DNA of 64,000 bases from Blasia pusilla (Eukaryota > Marchantiophyta > Marchantiopsida > Blasiales): NCBI GenBank assembly GCA_050084515.1, contig CM114273.1:8618001-8682000 (forward strand), given 5' to 3'. The position numbers were made by a program, and so were the translations under genes. Below the pieces are notes generated by a model, which saw only the letters and a list, made by a program, of their open reading frames with translations, was not told where the DNA came from and did not search any database. Shown piece after piece: positions 1 through 10,820 of the stretch. Each line of letters begins with the position of its first letter. The stretch's first letter is position 1.

Positions 1-480
1 AAGGGAAATGATATTGCATTATTACCAACACCCGAAGAGAAAGGAGTTAGGATTCTAGTTCAAACTAGCGTTAACAAGAAATATCCAAAGAAAATTTATA
101 AATGCTTCTATTATGGTAGGATAGGTTATTTCACCTAAGATTATAAAAAGAGGAGTCAAGATGAGAACAATGGTTATTTAAAACCTTATAAGAAGTCACT
201 ACACATACAATTCTTTAGAACTAGAAAAGTAGGAGGTAGATGTTGGGATATCAATTTGGAATTTATGCACAAAAATAAATCTTCTATTAAATCTAAATGT
301 GAAAATGTATGGGTGTCTAATAACCCAAGCATATAAGAATATGACCAATCAGATAGGAAAGTATTCAGATTACTATCGGAAAGCAAATTCCTTTCCTCAA
401 TTTCATAGAAAGATGATGATCTATGTCACGTATGGATCAAAATTCGAATCAAAACTTTTTCATAGGTATAATATTATCAG
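1..480 (+). pseudogene. Ty1/copia gag-protease relic, heavily decayed
   Basis: Bases 78-230 align by eye with the zinc-knuckle end of the better-preserved copia gag at 20450-20580. The shared order is a Lys-rich stretch, a CFYYG-type knuckle with its second Cys changed to Tyr, and a DENN-type tail. Near 340 a short match to the 'MTNH' stretch that follows the protease DSGAS motif in the later copy can be seen, but the catalytic Asp context is gone. Several in-frame stops and indels are present, so nothing here is likely to be translated. It belongs to the same family as the 19.7-kb element but is older, and the window edge cuts its 5' part. Confidence 0.6.
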
Positions 481-1940
481 CGGAACCGGAAAGAAAGTGT
501 AGTTTCTATGACTAAACATTTGGAACTTGTACAGATAGCCACAGTCAAAGCAACGTGATTCCATGTCTCATACCTTTCACAGGTCGGATCTGGAGCAGTT
601 ATCTGAGGTACGCACTTGTCCGTCTCTTGAAGTCAACTCCGGTGCTCATGAAGGAGGTTGAATCTGGGGCCGAAGTTAGCCTGCCCCTCATCGCGTCTAA
701 CTGGCCCTATGCAAATCCACTCGAACGGGCCACAAACACGAATGCAAACACCGCCTGCAAATGGTCCAAATTGTGCTGCGTAACCATATTCGGAGGCCGA
801 TTTGCGCACGAGGACTGGAGCCCCTTGGCAAACACGTGAGGATAGTGTTCCTCTGCTACAGAGCAGAAAGAAATACATACGGTGCAGCCGCTTACCGGGA
901 AATCGCCGTATGCCACGGCGCCAATCGCCGAATGGTAGTCACGGAAAAAGCTCATCGGCTGAAGCTTCTTGCACGTACATATCAGAACTGCCCGATTTGA
1001 AATCATGTCGACACCACGAGGAGTTACAGTAAAATTACGAATGACTTGTCATAACGAAATGCCATGGACACGAATCTAAGCCTCGTCCCTACACGGATGC
1101 CGAGATTGTTGTCAAGAGAATTTTCCAGCCACTTCAATTTGCGACGAGCAGTTGAATGAATGGGTTCGAATTCATCTAGCATCTTCCAGATCTCACAGGT
1201 GTTTAGAACTAACGACATTTCGTAAACATCTGATTTTTCCACCCTCATATCTTTCTGTCCTGAGTCATCGAATGGTCGTTGAAGAGTGGTCGTTCAACTG
1301 AAAGGTAACGGTCCTTCAAGTTCAGCCACCAATCGTTGAAAGTTTACTGCAGCTGAAACGGGTGTCAATTGAATCCGACTGCTCCCATGCGCTCGAGATG
1401 AGTTCATTTCGACCATGATGAATATGTTTCATTGTTGCCTTCAGATTTTGCGGTTGTTTCATGTGTTCATATGTTTGCTAGTGACCAGATCTTGAACGGC
1501 CTACTCATCAGGACCTTTCTTTTTTGGCTTGCCTTCTGAATGTGGTGATAAGCCGGGCCGGGCTATCAAGACCTCTAGATAGACTTGCAAAATTCAACAT
1601 TCCTTCCCATTATTTCAAGCTGATGACAACCACAAGGGGGAAAAAGTACGCCTGTCCTATTGTTACGCGAGCCCGCAACAATGTTCATGCTTGCTTGCCT
1701 TTCTCTCGACGATGCAACGACTAGGAGTCGGAGGATTATGGATTCGGGGAGGGGGAGTTTTTCACGGGAACACTAGTAAGGTGCCCGTGGGATGGGGGGA
1801 AATAAAAAAGTATTTTCAGTATTCCTTCCTCCGGATTGAGAAAGGAGGGGAGGGGAGTGAAAGGACTAAAGATACATAAATTAAAATTCTTTTTGTTGCC
1901 CCTAGTATTTGAAATATTTTCTTGCTCTCTAGTTGTGAAG
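481..1940. other. No recognised gene; unassigned open frames
   Basis: Short open frames occur on both strands between about 555 and 1250, the longest being 99 codons on minus at 707-1006. None shows a domain I recognise, and those at 633-1030 overlap each other in different frames. Base composition is less AT-rich than in the flanks, so an old coding exon is possible but unproven. I see no repeat structure between 1250 and 1900. Confidence 0.3.
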
Positions 1941-1943
1941 TGT

Positions 1944-1987
1944 GTTGTTTGCAAATCAAGAAGGCATTCTCCAATGATAATATAGAT
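1944..1987 (-). mobile_element. 5' terminus of a Helitron-like non-autonomous element
   Basis: Read on minus, the segment starts TCTATATTATCATTGG and continues as agaatgccttcttgatttgcaaac. This is the same opening as the copies ending at 60098 and starting at 62759. TC-start ends of this TCTATATTATTA type are typical of plant Helitrons. No matching 3' CTAG end is clear at lower coordinates, so only the terminus is called. Confidence 0.4.
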
Positions 1988-1989
1988 CG

Positions 1990-3150
1990 GGGGTGTCGGA
2001 AGACTTACCTATCCGAAAGGTATATGCACAACTTCTGCAAGAGGAGGGGGCGGGAACTTTGTAGAGACACGGATAAGAGTGGCCCAGACTTTTGCAAAGA
2101 AACCCGCAAGGAGTCCTTTCAAATTTGAATCTACAAGATTCAAACTCAAAGGCATTGGAGGTGGGTCTACAAGACCATAGGAGGGCAGATTCGGTCCTCC
2201 TATGTCATCACGCGCCGCCATCCATTCTTCATTGGGAAGTTCAATCAGGCCATGGAGGAGAGCCATGGAAAGAATATGCCATCATAGTCGTGGTCCGAAG
2301 TTGAGAACCACATAGAGCGAGCAATTTGAGGGTAAGAAAAAAACTGAGAGGAAGAGCTAAAGAGAGACTTCTAATTTGAATCGTCCTCTTGGAACTCTAA
2401 GTATGTTTGACCCACCAATGATGGGTCCTACTCCCACACGACCCTCAGAAGTGAAGAAGGGAGGAGGATTTCATATGCAGAGAGTTCACTATGAAAAGAT
2501 CCTAGCTTACCTTGAGGAGGCTACCAATTTTGATGCGCTTCTTGGTTGTGGTAGAAAGTCAAAAATGGAGGGAAGATGCAATCAAAGGTTGTAGCCTTCG
2601 GGATCATGGCTGCACACTTGCACGAGGTAGGATTGCCCTTAATAATAGGTCCAATTCTACAAAAAAGTAGTTCGATCGGTATTTGGATGCACAATTCACA
2701 AGATTGAGCGAAGCTTAACTCCAACATGGTATCATGACTTTAGAACATAAATTGGAAAAACTTGCCCCTTCTTCTTCCATATGCATTCTCTATTCGGTGA
2801 GCATCCCAATATTAAACCTCATGCCACTATGAATGTTGGGTTTATCGTGCCCATACACATCACTACACAACATACACCACTGTCACTAAACACACACACA
2901 AACACACACGATCCCATGCTAACTCATGGCATCCAAAAAATGAGACAAGAAGTACCAAAATATCTCCAATCGCCCCCCTAGCTGATGGTTAGGTCCCTCT
3001 AACTCCAGATAGCCATCTATCCCTACCTACCATGACATACATCTCTCGGACGCTAAGAGCAAGAAGACCGGGTGCTCATGTGGCCCCATCGTTAGTCGCC
3101 TTCTTGTCATCCATGTCACAGACACAAGTCGGAATGTAGAACTACCTACG
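1990..3150. other. No firm gene; possible transposase scrap at 2440-2720
   Basis: A plus-strand frame at 2376-2594 reads as a short charged and aromatic segment (HYEKILAYLEE, then a Gly/Lys-rich stretch). This is reminiscent of the N-terminal DNA-binding part of plant transposon ORFs, but it is broken by a stop and a frameshift at about 2594. It is too short to assign. The rest, including the CA-rich stretch near 2860-2915, holds nothing I can name. Confidence 0.25.
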
Positions 3151-3890
3151 CTATGTACATCTGGGACACATCCATCGTCCCTGAGGAACTCTAATGAGAG
3201 GTGGCGTCAAACATGCCATATGCCATCCTCTCGAATATCCATCACAGACTATCATAGTGGTTGCATCGCGGGCACAACCACACAACATACATCGCAAGCC
3301 TGCACGAACTATTGCTAAGCTTGGGTCAACTGTACCATCAATATTCAGAAGGTGACACGGTGCACAGTTACGCACATGGTCCTTCCAAACCATACCATCA
3401 CATCCCTCCAATAAGAGAACACAAGATGGCAAAACCTCACGTACTCTCAAGATGGTGCGCCTTGCAGTCACATCCAACGTCGTGGGTGCCGTCAGCTGCA
3501 AGTAGACATAGTCTCCCTAATGAAACCTCCAGATAGTAGGTTGATAACCACCTCCCCGTATAGTCACATACCTCAATGTATCCCGATGCTGCGCAATCGC
3601 CAAGTTCTCAAACGTCATGGGTATCACTCTCCAAAATAATTCATCCCTTTGAGAACATGCTCGCATCCATACATTAAGGTCATCAAGGTTCAACACCTCA
3701 CCAACATCTCGACAAATGGCCGTAGGTTAATCTGTCTCTCGGCCATAAAAAAAAGGTACGGTGAGAAAGACACTAAGGATGCCTGCCTGCTGAATCTGTA
3801 TCCCATCGCTAACCACGGCATTTGGAGGTCCCAATCTCCTAGGTGACCTTTGTGCAAGCGTACCCAAATCATGCATACTAAATGCAAAAC
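3151..3890 (-). pseudogene. Ty3/gypsy pol C-terminus: integrase tail fused to a PHD finger
   Basis: Reading minus from 3890, broken frames give an integrase-tail segment ('SPYLFFMAERQINLRP') and a 'RYVTIRGGGYQP' stretch. Then come 'GDYVYLQ', 'RTILRVREVLPSCVLLLEG' and 'WKDHVRNCAPCHL', ending in a PHD-type zinc finger (CMLCG ... VCDGYSRGWHMAC ... WMCPRC, minus 3300-3151). Seven of the eight expected ligands are visible. The Cys in the usual CDxC position is Tyr. Gypsy integrases often carry a chromatin-reading C-terminal domain, usually a chromodomain, so a PHD finger here would be an alternative tether for insertion. The 116-codon frame 3501-3151 is open, but everything upstream contains stops, so this is a dead fragment. 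Confidence 0.65.
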
Positions 3891-4279
3891 AACTCCTATA
3901 ACTCCTAAGGAATTGGGTGTATCCGGCGTCGCTCTCCTCCTATTAACTTAGGGCCCATATCTTGCTCCGGCACGGGTGTCGGTGGTTGCTATGGTGCAAC
4001 CCCGTCTCGGACAACAAAACTCGACTTCTCCCCTACAACCAACTGCAAAATTGGATCTTCATGTGCAGTACCCGGAACCACGCTCGATGTTGTGGCTACC
4101 ATCTCCTGGCGTACCTACAAAACATCCCAAGAAGTCCAAGGGTGTCTCTCCCGATCACCCTTGGTGTGTTGATCTCCTCGGGTCCCGCCCCAAACCCCCC
4201 TGCCTCAACCGTCTTGGTAGGCATGGGGCTCACCAATGCAATTGCTATGATCTATCGCATCCTCAAATGACGCTACTTA
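3891..4279 (-). pseudogene. Decayed linker between methyltransferase and integrase relics
   Basis: Only about 400 bases separate the methyltransferase end from the integrase tail. Short matchless stretches with stops in all minus frames fill it. No reverse transcriptase YxDD or RNase H motif can be seen, so the RT portion of this gypsy element has been deleted or lies elsewhere. Confidence 0.35.
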
Positions 4280-4990
4280 GCTGCTCCTAAGCTAAAAATC
4301 CATGTCAAGCTGTTCAAGTCCATCGCCCGACCCAAGACATGATGTCGTGATGCCTCTAATAGTGATGGTACTACCGTCACTCCTATGAGGAATCCCATCA
4401 CTCGCTCTCGCTCATCGCCGTTGGGCTCCACCAACCTCTATACCTGGTCATCCCAAACCAGGTCCGGCCTCCTTAAATGCATAGGAAGCGGGAAAATTCA
4501 CCAATATGGGAAAGGCTGCGCGCGGCATGCCAATTTTGTTGACCACAATCAACGGTGGTCGATCATCATGCCTCACTCCCTGTGATTGACGGCCCGGATC
4601 CAATATAGAATCCACCAACAAATCAAAAGGGACACTCCACTCTTGCATATGCCCTCCGCAACACCTCGTGTGGTACCAAGTTGGTCCACCAAAGATGCAA
4701 GCGATGTGCTTGTGAACCCATACTCGTTGCATCCAAAAACAATTTCCAAGCCGATCCATGCATGCTCCTGATGAGCACTCGTCACCATACGGGACCTCGA
4801 ATCACCCTAAATTGGTACATTCTCCAGAATGTATGCTGGAGGACGAGATTGATGCTCCTGCAAGTGTCTCAAGATCCACATCATCTCCCAAAACAACCTG
4901 GACCACCAAGTGGAAGACCTTTAACCGGTTATTGAGCAACACAACACCAGGAGAAGCCATGGTATGCTCTATTGCGGGTCTAGCGGGCAT
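4280..4990 (-). pseudogene. C5-cytosine DNA methyltransferase relic carried by a gypsy-type element
   Basis: Read on minus across frameshifts, the order of motifs is that of a C5 methyltransferase. At 4948-4970 a sequence resembles motif IV with the PCQ core destroyed, so the catalytic Cys codon is lost. 'PPAYILENVP' with the motif VI ENV lies at 4816-4845 and is followed by an in-frame TAG. 'SQAHRLHLWWTN', resembling the motif VIII region, is at about 4680-4717. 'VVNKIGMPRAAFP' follows, then 'DERERVMGF' (motif IX-like) at 4386-4413 and 'GRAMDLNSLTW' (motif X-like) at about 4290-4335. Such enzymes methylate cytosine in DNA, and retrotransposon-borne versions are known from charophyte algae and dinoflagellates. 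At least two frameshifts and one stop make this copy inactive. Its placement beside gag and integrase pieces on the same strand suggests it belonged to the element. Confidence 0.6.
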
Positions 4991-5525
4991 CTCCGCCATC
5001 CTAGCAACCGCAGCCTGCCATGAATCTGATGTGGACGGCCGGAGCATTCGCTCCAAGGGAAGGTCCATCACCTCCTCTGCAATCACCTCCGAACGTGATG
5101 CATGAACTCCAACTCCAAGCTCACATAGCGTAGCGGCCAGCCGGAACATCTCGGCATGCATACCTCCCAATGTCATAACATCCAAAGTAGAAAATAGCGG
5201 AGCACAGTACACCATCGTGGCCGCCCCCAACATTGTACTCGAGACATGCTCCTCTTGAGCATCAGCAATAGGAGTCATTGCACTTGTTTCTCCCATTGCC
5301 CATCGTGCATGCACAAAAATAATATCACCAACTATCAGGGAACTCTGATCAGGACCCATCGATGGGATCCTCATCGCCTCGGACAACATGAAAGATTGAG
5401 GAAGCCTGGTGTTTTTCCTGGCTTTCCCTCATTATGGATCCAACTCTGCGGCTGCTCCACACGTCAAAACTGCGGCGGCCTCCATCTAGGCAACCTCGCA
5501 CATCCAACCATGATCCTCCATATCT
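4991..5525 (-). pseudogene. Open frame upstream of the methyltransferase relic, function unknown
   Basis: A minus-strand frame is open from 5389 to 4802 (195 codons) and runs over the damaged motif IV region in another frame. It is Ala/Met/Leu-rich and predicted mostly helical ('MHAEMFRLAATLCELGVGVH'). I recognise no family. It may be a gypsy polyprotein segment between gag and the methyltransferase. Confidence 0.3.
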
Positions 5526-5995
5526 TTGGTTGTTCCATATGATGTCGATGCCATGGATCCGGCACCGGGTAACCTCAATGCCATAGCGGCAATCTGCTCT
5601 TGTAGTTGCTGTATCTTAGGAGCCATCCTAGCCTCTCCCCCGGCGTCTCCCTCGATGCGTCTAGGTGGTGGGACTCTACCTCCTCCACGGGCAGCTCCAC
5701 CACCCTGTCGAGCAACTCCAGCTCCTCCTCCCCTAAGGGGACCACTTGGTGCACGATCTCTAGGCCCACCCGGATCGACTACTCGCTCTGCTGCCCTCTC
5801 TGGCCCTCGGTCTGGACGTAACTTAGGGTGTAAACGTAAACACCACGTACGTGTGGGACCATACCTCTGAAAATAGTCACACTAATAACCTCCTAGTGCA
5901 GCACCATCTCCTCCTCCATGTTGAGGCACACGTCCATGACCCTGACGAGTGCAATCACGCTGATGATGGGCTCCACCACATGACCAACAACTAAT
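5526..5995 (-). pseudogene. Gypsy gag C-terminal part: zinc knuckle and RG-rich region
   Basis: On minus from about 5992, the frame reads CWSCGGAHHQRDC, a CX2CX3HX4C knuckle of the retroviral nucleocapsid type. A Gly/His-rich stretch follows, then after a frameshift a long Arg-Gly-rich segment (about 5810-5660) and a short Gln/Leu helix (KIQQLQEQIAAMAL, about 5625-5585). Nucleic-acid binding is the expected role, packaging element RNA. The gag N-terminal part that should come before it lies on the opposite strand next door (6137-6717 and 7732-7970). Confidence 0.5.
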
Positions 5996-6136
5996 CATAT
6001 GCAGCTACTACTGAGCTGCATATGAAGGTGCGGGTGTCTATGGCACGGCGTGCTAGTATCCTCTCTGAGCTTATGATGCCACAGTCGACCTATCTTGGAG
6101 TCCACGTTGCTGCACTGGTAGTGCAGACAATCCTGA

Positions 6137-6717
6137 TTGCTCTCGCCCAAGGAGGAGGGCGTAGAGGAGTTGAGTGGTGCTTTTCCACTCACATTGAGTA
6201 GTCTTGCTACTTTAGCGTACGAGATGGACGACCATGATAGAGGACCACGTAGGTTCTCAGGTGCAATAGGCACGATAGAGTTGCACGACTTCATCGCGGA
6301 GTTTAGGAGTTTTTGCGACTCACAGCCGGCTAGGAACTCTAGAGAGTTCAACCGGTTTACAGCATGGAACGATATATTCCAGCATTGAGAGGCGGCACCC
6401 ATGTACGATTACCATCAATTCTCCCACATATTTTCCCAGCAGATTCAGGATGGCGACTCTACTATGACCCACACTATATGTCATGGAGGAGTCAAAAGAG
6501 GCTACTTCCTCTTCCACCAGTGATGTTTTAGGAGGGATAACTCGCACTTGAGCAGTTGCACCATCCAGTCGGGTTTGTCCCTGGTTCAACCCCGTGGTTG
6601 ACTTCTTCGTTGAGTTGAGGGCAAGCTACCACGGGGTACGGACGGAGAATATGCGGAGCATCCATGACTTCCAGAGGCGCCCGAGTGAGAGTTTGGATGA
6701 GGCTTACACTCACTTGC
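6137..6717 (+). pseudogene. Ty3/gypsy gag N-terminal half (5' of LINE insertion)
   Basis: The plus strand encodes 'RRFSGAIGTIELHDFIAEF' and 'NSREFNRFTAWNDIFQ', then with frameshifts 'VDFFVELRASYHGVRTENM' and 'DFQRRPSESLDEAYTHL'. This is the layout of a plant gypsy gag capsid segment (Retrotrans_gag type). It is interrupted at 6717 by a LINE, and the same gag reading frame resumes after the LINE tail at 7732. Stops at 6388 and about 6520 show that it was already decaying. Confidence 0.6.
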
Positions 6718-7731
6718 AAAAGAGAGTAGAAGCTGGTTACAAAGCTCTATATTCATTTTTAAACCGGTGTAGAAGAGCTCATCTTGTATCTTGGAGTCTT
6801 AGGAAATTCTTATTTAGGAGCTTAGTATTGCCGGTGGTCTTATATGGGACCCAAGTTTGGGGCCCTAGTTGTAAGAAGACAGGTTGGGAGCTCGTGGAGA
6901 GGCTGCAAAAGATCTTTCTACAAGAAGAATTGGGTGTAAGAAACCAAACTCCGTATGCTATTCTTCTTGCAGAAACAGGTTGTCTTCCTTTAGAGGCTGA
7001 AGCTCTTTACTTGACCATCACTTACATCGCAAGGGTGAGATCTCTTGATGTTTCTCGCCTCCCTCATCAAGCTTTGCGAGCCACAAGTTCCATAGGGTGG
7101 ATGACGGATGTGATGACTTGGTCTTCAAAGTGGAATGTGGCGGAACGCTATTGGGACTTAAAACCCATGGCCCTCTGCGAACATCTACAGAAGCAATTTC
7201 TCAATATTATTTGGAGCAACCCGGGCACCAAAATGGAGTTTTATCAACTTCATGTTAATCCTATGCTTGTATATTGTGAACAAGGATACCTACTTGCGGG
7301 GATCTCCACGTTCTTACATCATATTATCGCACGACATAGAACAAGGTCTCATAGGCTAGGAATTGAGGAAGGGCGATGGTTTAATATTGATAGAAGTGAA
7401 CCAATTTGTAGGTTATATGACGGAGAAAATATTGAGGATGAAGAGCATGTGTTTGTTACATGTCCAAGGTATGAAGAGATTAGACTATCTCATAAAATAG
7501 ATGTGGAGAATTTCTATTCTTTACCATATCAAGTGCCTTATGATTTAGGTTGTTATATTAGGGACGTCATTATTCATGGCTCAAGTGCTCTAGGCTGTAG
7601 CTAGGAGAAGGTCTTTAGGATCTTTTTCAGGGTCAATGAATGAATGACTTGTAATGTGTTTTTCAGCCTTTTGACCTTTTGGGTCCCACGGGCTTGATCT
7701 ATTTACCATTTACCATTTACCATTTACTTGC
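6712..7731 (+). mobile_element. LINE copy 1, 5'-truncated, with target duplication
   Basis: This is a 3' fragment of the same LINE family seen four more times in the window. It starts inside the ORF2 C-terminal part at 'tgcaaaagagagtagaag' and ends in a tail of TTTACCA units. The hexamer acttgc flanks it at 6712-6717 and 7726-7731. Removing the insert restores the gypsy gag frame across the site. The tgc at the 5' junction is shared by element and target, a common sign of target-primed reverse transcription. Codon differences group this copy with copy 5 more than with copies 2-4. Confidence 0.85.
6718..7604 (+). pseudogene. LINE ORF2 C-terminal region with zinc-knuckle-like domain (copy 1)
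   Basis: The fragment encodes the region after the RT core ('FLNRCRRAHLVSWSLRKFL', 'VLYGTQVWGPSCKKTGW') and ends with a Cys/His module (CRLY/CDGENIEDEEHVFVTCPRY). Plant LINE ORF2 proteins commonly end in such a zf-RVT-type domain, thought to bind RNA or DNA. The second Cys of the usual CRLC is Tyr here. By chance the insertion is in frame with the gag scrap upstream, giving a chimeric open frame from 6594 to 7604. Confidence 0.7.
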
Positions 7732-7970
7732 GCTGGTTGATCAACGTCACTCAAGGGGTGACAGAGGCTCAGGCTATCTAGTCATGGTACGCGATGCTCG
7801 ATCGGACCCTGCGGACACGAGTGCAGGAGGGGGTATTTCTTATGAAGACCTCCCCTTCGTTGAGAGATGTTTTTAGGACTGCCAAGAACATTGAGCGCAA
7901 CATGACAGAGGATGAAGATGACATTGAAGGAGGTCGTGGTGGTCCCGCATGTGGAGACCCTCAAAACCTT
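7732..7970 (+). pseudogene. Ty3/gypsy gag, continuation after LINE copy 1
   Basis: The frame 'RWLINVTQGVTEAQAI' followed by 'SWYAMLDRTLRTRVQEGVF', 'TSPSLRDVFRTAKNIERNM' and an acidic 'TEDEDDIEGG' continues the capsid region broken at 6717. One stop interrupts it near 7780. After about 7970 the similarity ends. Position and orientation suggest that the zinc-knuckle part should follow but has been separated by rearrangement (it is on minus at 5992). Confidence 0.55.
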
Positions 7971-9924
7971 GCGCCACTCTGCGTAAACCCTCTAGAGCTA
8001 CTCTCCGATCCACTACCTTACCTCTCAAAGTCCCAAAAAGATGCCATGATGACCCTCGTGTCCCCCTCACACAATCATTCTCGACCTCGCGAGTAATCAC
8101 GCAATCACTCAATCTAACATGCGATACTCAAGCTACACTCTCTCACCGAGACGTGTCCTCTACGGCAAGAAGCAGCGTGGTGCGGCAGATCAATTGATCT
8201 ATAGTCTTATCGATAAACTATCCTCACCTCTGGACATCCCACACAGTTCTATGTTCCCTCAATCCATACATCATCAATGCTTTCAGCATCAACACGAAAC
8301 CCAATATCCCAAATAACTTTCCAATACCCAAAATTCCCTCACACGTGCAAGGTAAGAGACCAAAATGCGTAACCTGACAATAATGTCGATGTCGCTCCTC
8401 GGCAACTGCAAATCTCGACCCCAACTTGATCCTGAAGATAACTCCTCCACTCAACAAGTCGTACTCCTTTTGTACTGATGCTTCTCAGACCTCCTCAATA
8501 TGCGGTGCGGATCCAACGGTACGGTGCGGCACTGGCGACACGGAACGGCTACAGAATGGCACAACACTCAATAATGGGATGCGACACTCCACGGCATACC
8601 CTCCTCAATCAACAGTACACACGCTCTGGTCCTTAGTGAAGGAGCGGCTCCGCGATCGAGACAATACGGTGTCGTGTCGAGAATCTTTCTTCGAGCAAGG
8701 GCGGGCCTTCTAGCTGCGGTAGATGCGGTCGATGCAAGGTGAACTCTCTAATAAGTTCTCCTTTTTCAATACAAAATTATGATGTACACTCTCCATTCTC
8801 TCACGACAGGTATCACAAATGGAAGTGCCAAGGCGATCACTTCTTCGTAACATCGGACCCCGAAATTCCTAACTATAAAATCCCTATAAACTATTTTACG
8901 TTTGTACACGAGGAAGATAGCACAACTAGTGTTAAACCCTACTTGACCAGACCTATTGACATCCATGGATCGCTATATAAAGACATACAAAGTACAATCC
9001 CATGTCCTTCCATATGTGACGATAGGAAGAATCACCGGAGTTGGAGATTGCATGACCTGGTTCATGAACGCCTCCCCAAAGTGATAAACTAAATAGCGAG
9101 TGAACCAGTGCCTATCTACAAAGAGTACCCTGACATGGTAAGGATTTAGGAAAGGAAAGTCAGGCACAGCTCGTGCTCCACCCCTATCCATGCTTGACAG
9201 ACATTCTCTACTCTCCTCAAGAATGGGTTTTGGCGGAGTTATTCTCCCAAGAGGGGTAATCCACTCTCATTTGGAAAGTAACAAGCCAAAACATCCGCTA
9301 TTTTAGTATGACTAAACTCCTCTACGGTGACAAACCTCTCATCCCCACACACACACACACACACCACACTCTAGAAACCTCTCGAAGAATAGACCATGAT
9401 CAAGTTACTCTCCCAAGAGGGGTGATCCACTCTCATTGGAAGAGCAAGCAATCCCAAAGCCATACACTCAAGAGAGACACGAGAGACTCAAGATGTGGAA
9501 TAGAAGGTGATGAACCCTTGAAGGTCCCTCCTCTTTATATACTCACAAGCGATCCACAAGAGTACAAAATAGAGCTTATCTTATCTTGTGCCACATGGCT
9601 TCCTCTCAAGGCTTAGCCAATCACATTTTGACACAAGTAGATTTCCTCTTATATCTTCCAAAATATCCTCTTTTACCCACATGATATTTTCCAAATTACC
9701 CCAACTAACCTAGCCACCAACCAAGACTACTTTTGCTTTTCATTAAAGCAACTACTTTACTTTTATAAAGTCATCTTTTATTTATTACCTCCTTTTCCTA
9801 AAGTTGGGCCCGCATAAAAGAGGCACCATAAAGAGGTTTAAACATAAGAATCTCCTTTTTCTAAGCCAATTTACTTAATACTAATGAAACTCTATCTAAC
9901 ACTTAATGACGAAGGAGTTTACAC
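7971..9924. other. No recognised gene; short direct repeat and CA run
   Basis: No domain is recognisable in any frame. A 38-bp imperfect direct repeat (tctcccaagaggggt(a/g)atcc core) occurs at 9238-9276 and 9404-9441. A short CA dinucleotide run lies at 9346-9364. The text resembles untranslated or LTR-type sequence of a degraded retroelement, but I cannot define ends. Confidence 0.35.
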
Positions 9925-10820
9925 TGTCGCGCCCCTACTCTCCTTGAACGTCAATCTTTAGTGTTGCGGAAGCGTGCGTTCAGTAGGTCACGAACTCATC
10001 GCCGATCTGCACTCAAACACGCACTCTCGTTAGTCGGGTTTGGCCAACCGGCGTTCCAACCCACCGAGTCCTCAACTCGGCGTCTCATCAAGCTCAACCT
10101 TCCTTAGTTCCTAGCTCCCAACACATGGCAAGTCCTTCAAGACTTGGAACAGACTTCCTAGTCAGTCCAGGGATCTGAAATGGCACTTACACGCCTAGCG
10201 ATCCCAACCGTTCAACGGTCCTCGTGTGAGTTCCGAACCGAGACCCAAGTAATTGAGTCGCGGCGTGAAATCCAAGAGGGATGTCTAAAATCGCCTCAAT
10301 GGACTTGGTGCAGGTTTTCCAACTCAACGCCCAAACTCGCGTTCCGTTCCATGCCCTTGAGCCGCCCCGCGGCGCCCAAAGTGGGGTTTGGGTTCCAAGC
10401 ATTCTCGGAGACCTTCCCCCTTACTAGTACTTCTGGGGTTCTCCAATAACCCCTCCCCTTTGGGAAAAGAGGTTCGGGCCCTTCATTGTGGCCCTCAACC
10501 CGACTCCACTTACAGTCGTTTTCGGGTTCTATCTCGGCCTCTGCTTATGCGTTTGCAGCGATCTTTGGTGCGTTTGAACCGGCTCTCCATAAGCTTTCCA
10601 ACGCACTCTTACTTTCTCCAAACGCATCTTGGCGCTAAAAGTTATGGCCATAAATACAGTCGGAAACTCTCAAACGCAAGTGGCGTTCCAAGTCCGGATC
10701 TTTCCTTTGGCAACCCACTTCCTAGACTCGACTTCTTTCAAGTCTCATTCCGCGTTTGGTCCAGGTTTCCGAGTCGCAACCATCACATCTGAAACGCGAC
10801 TTCTCGCTCGCGTCTCATCT

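Noticed and set aside
1160-1180. gggttcgaattc as a tRNA B-box
   Set aside because: No matching A-box, cloverleaf or terminator nearby.
2725-2742. aacatggtatcatgac as a copia primer site
   Set aside because: Only the first eight bases match TGGTATCAGAGC, and no LTR or gag follows.
5526-5870. 114-codon plus frame, Pro/Arg/Ala-rich
   Set aside because: Antisense shadow of the minus-strand RG-rich gag segment.
7690-7725. TTTACCA units considered as telomere-type repeats
   Set aside because: The plant telomere unit is TTTAGGG. These heptamers occur at LINE 3' ends only two to three at a time.
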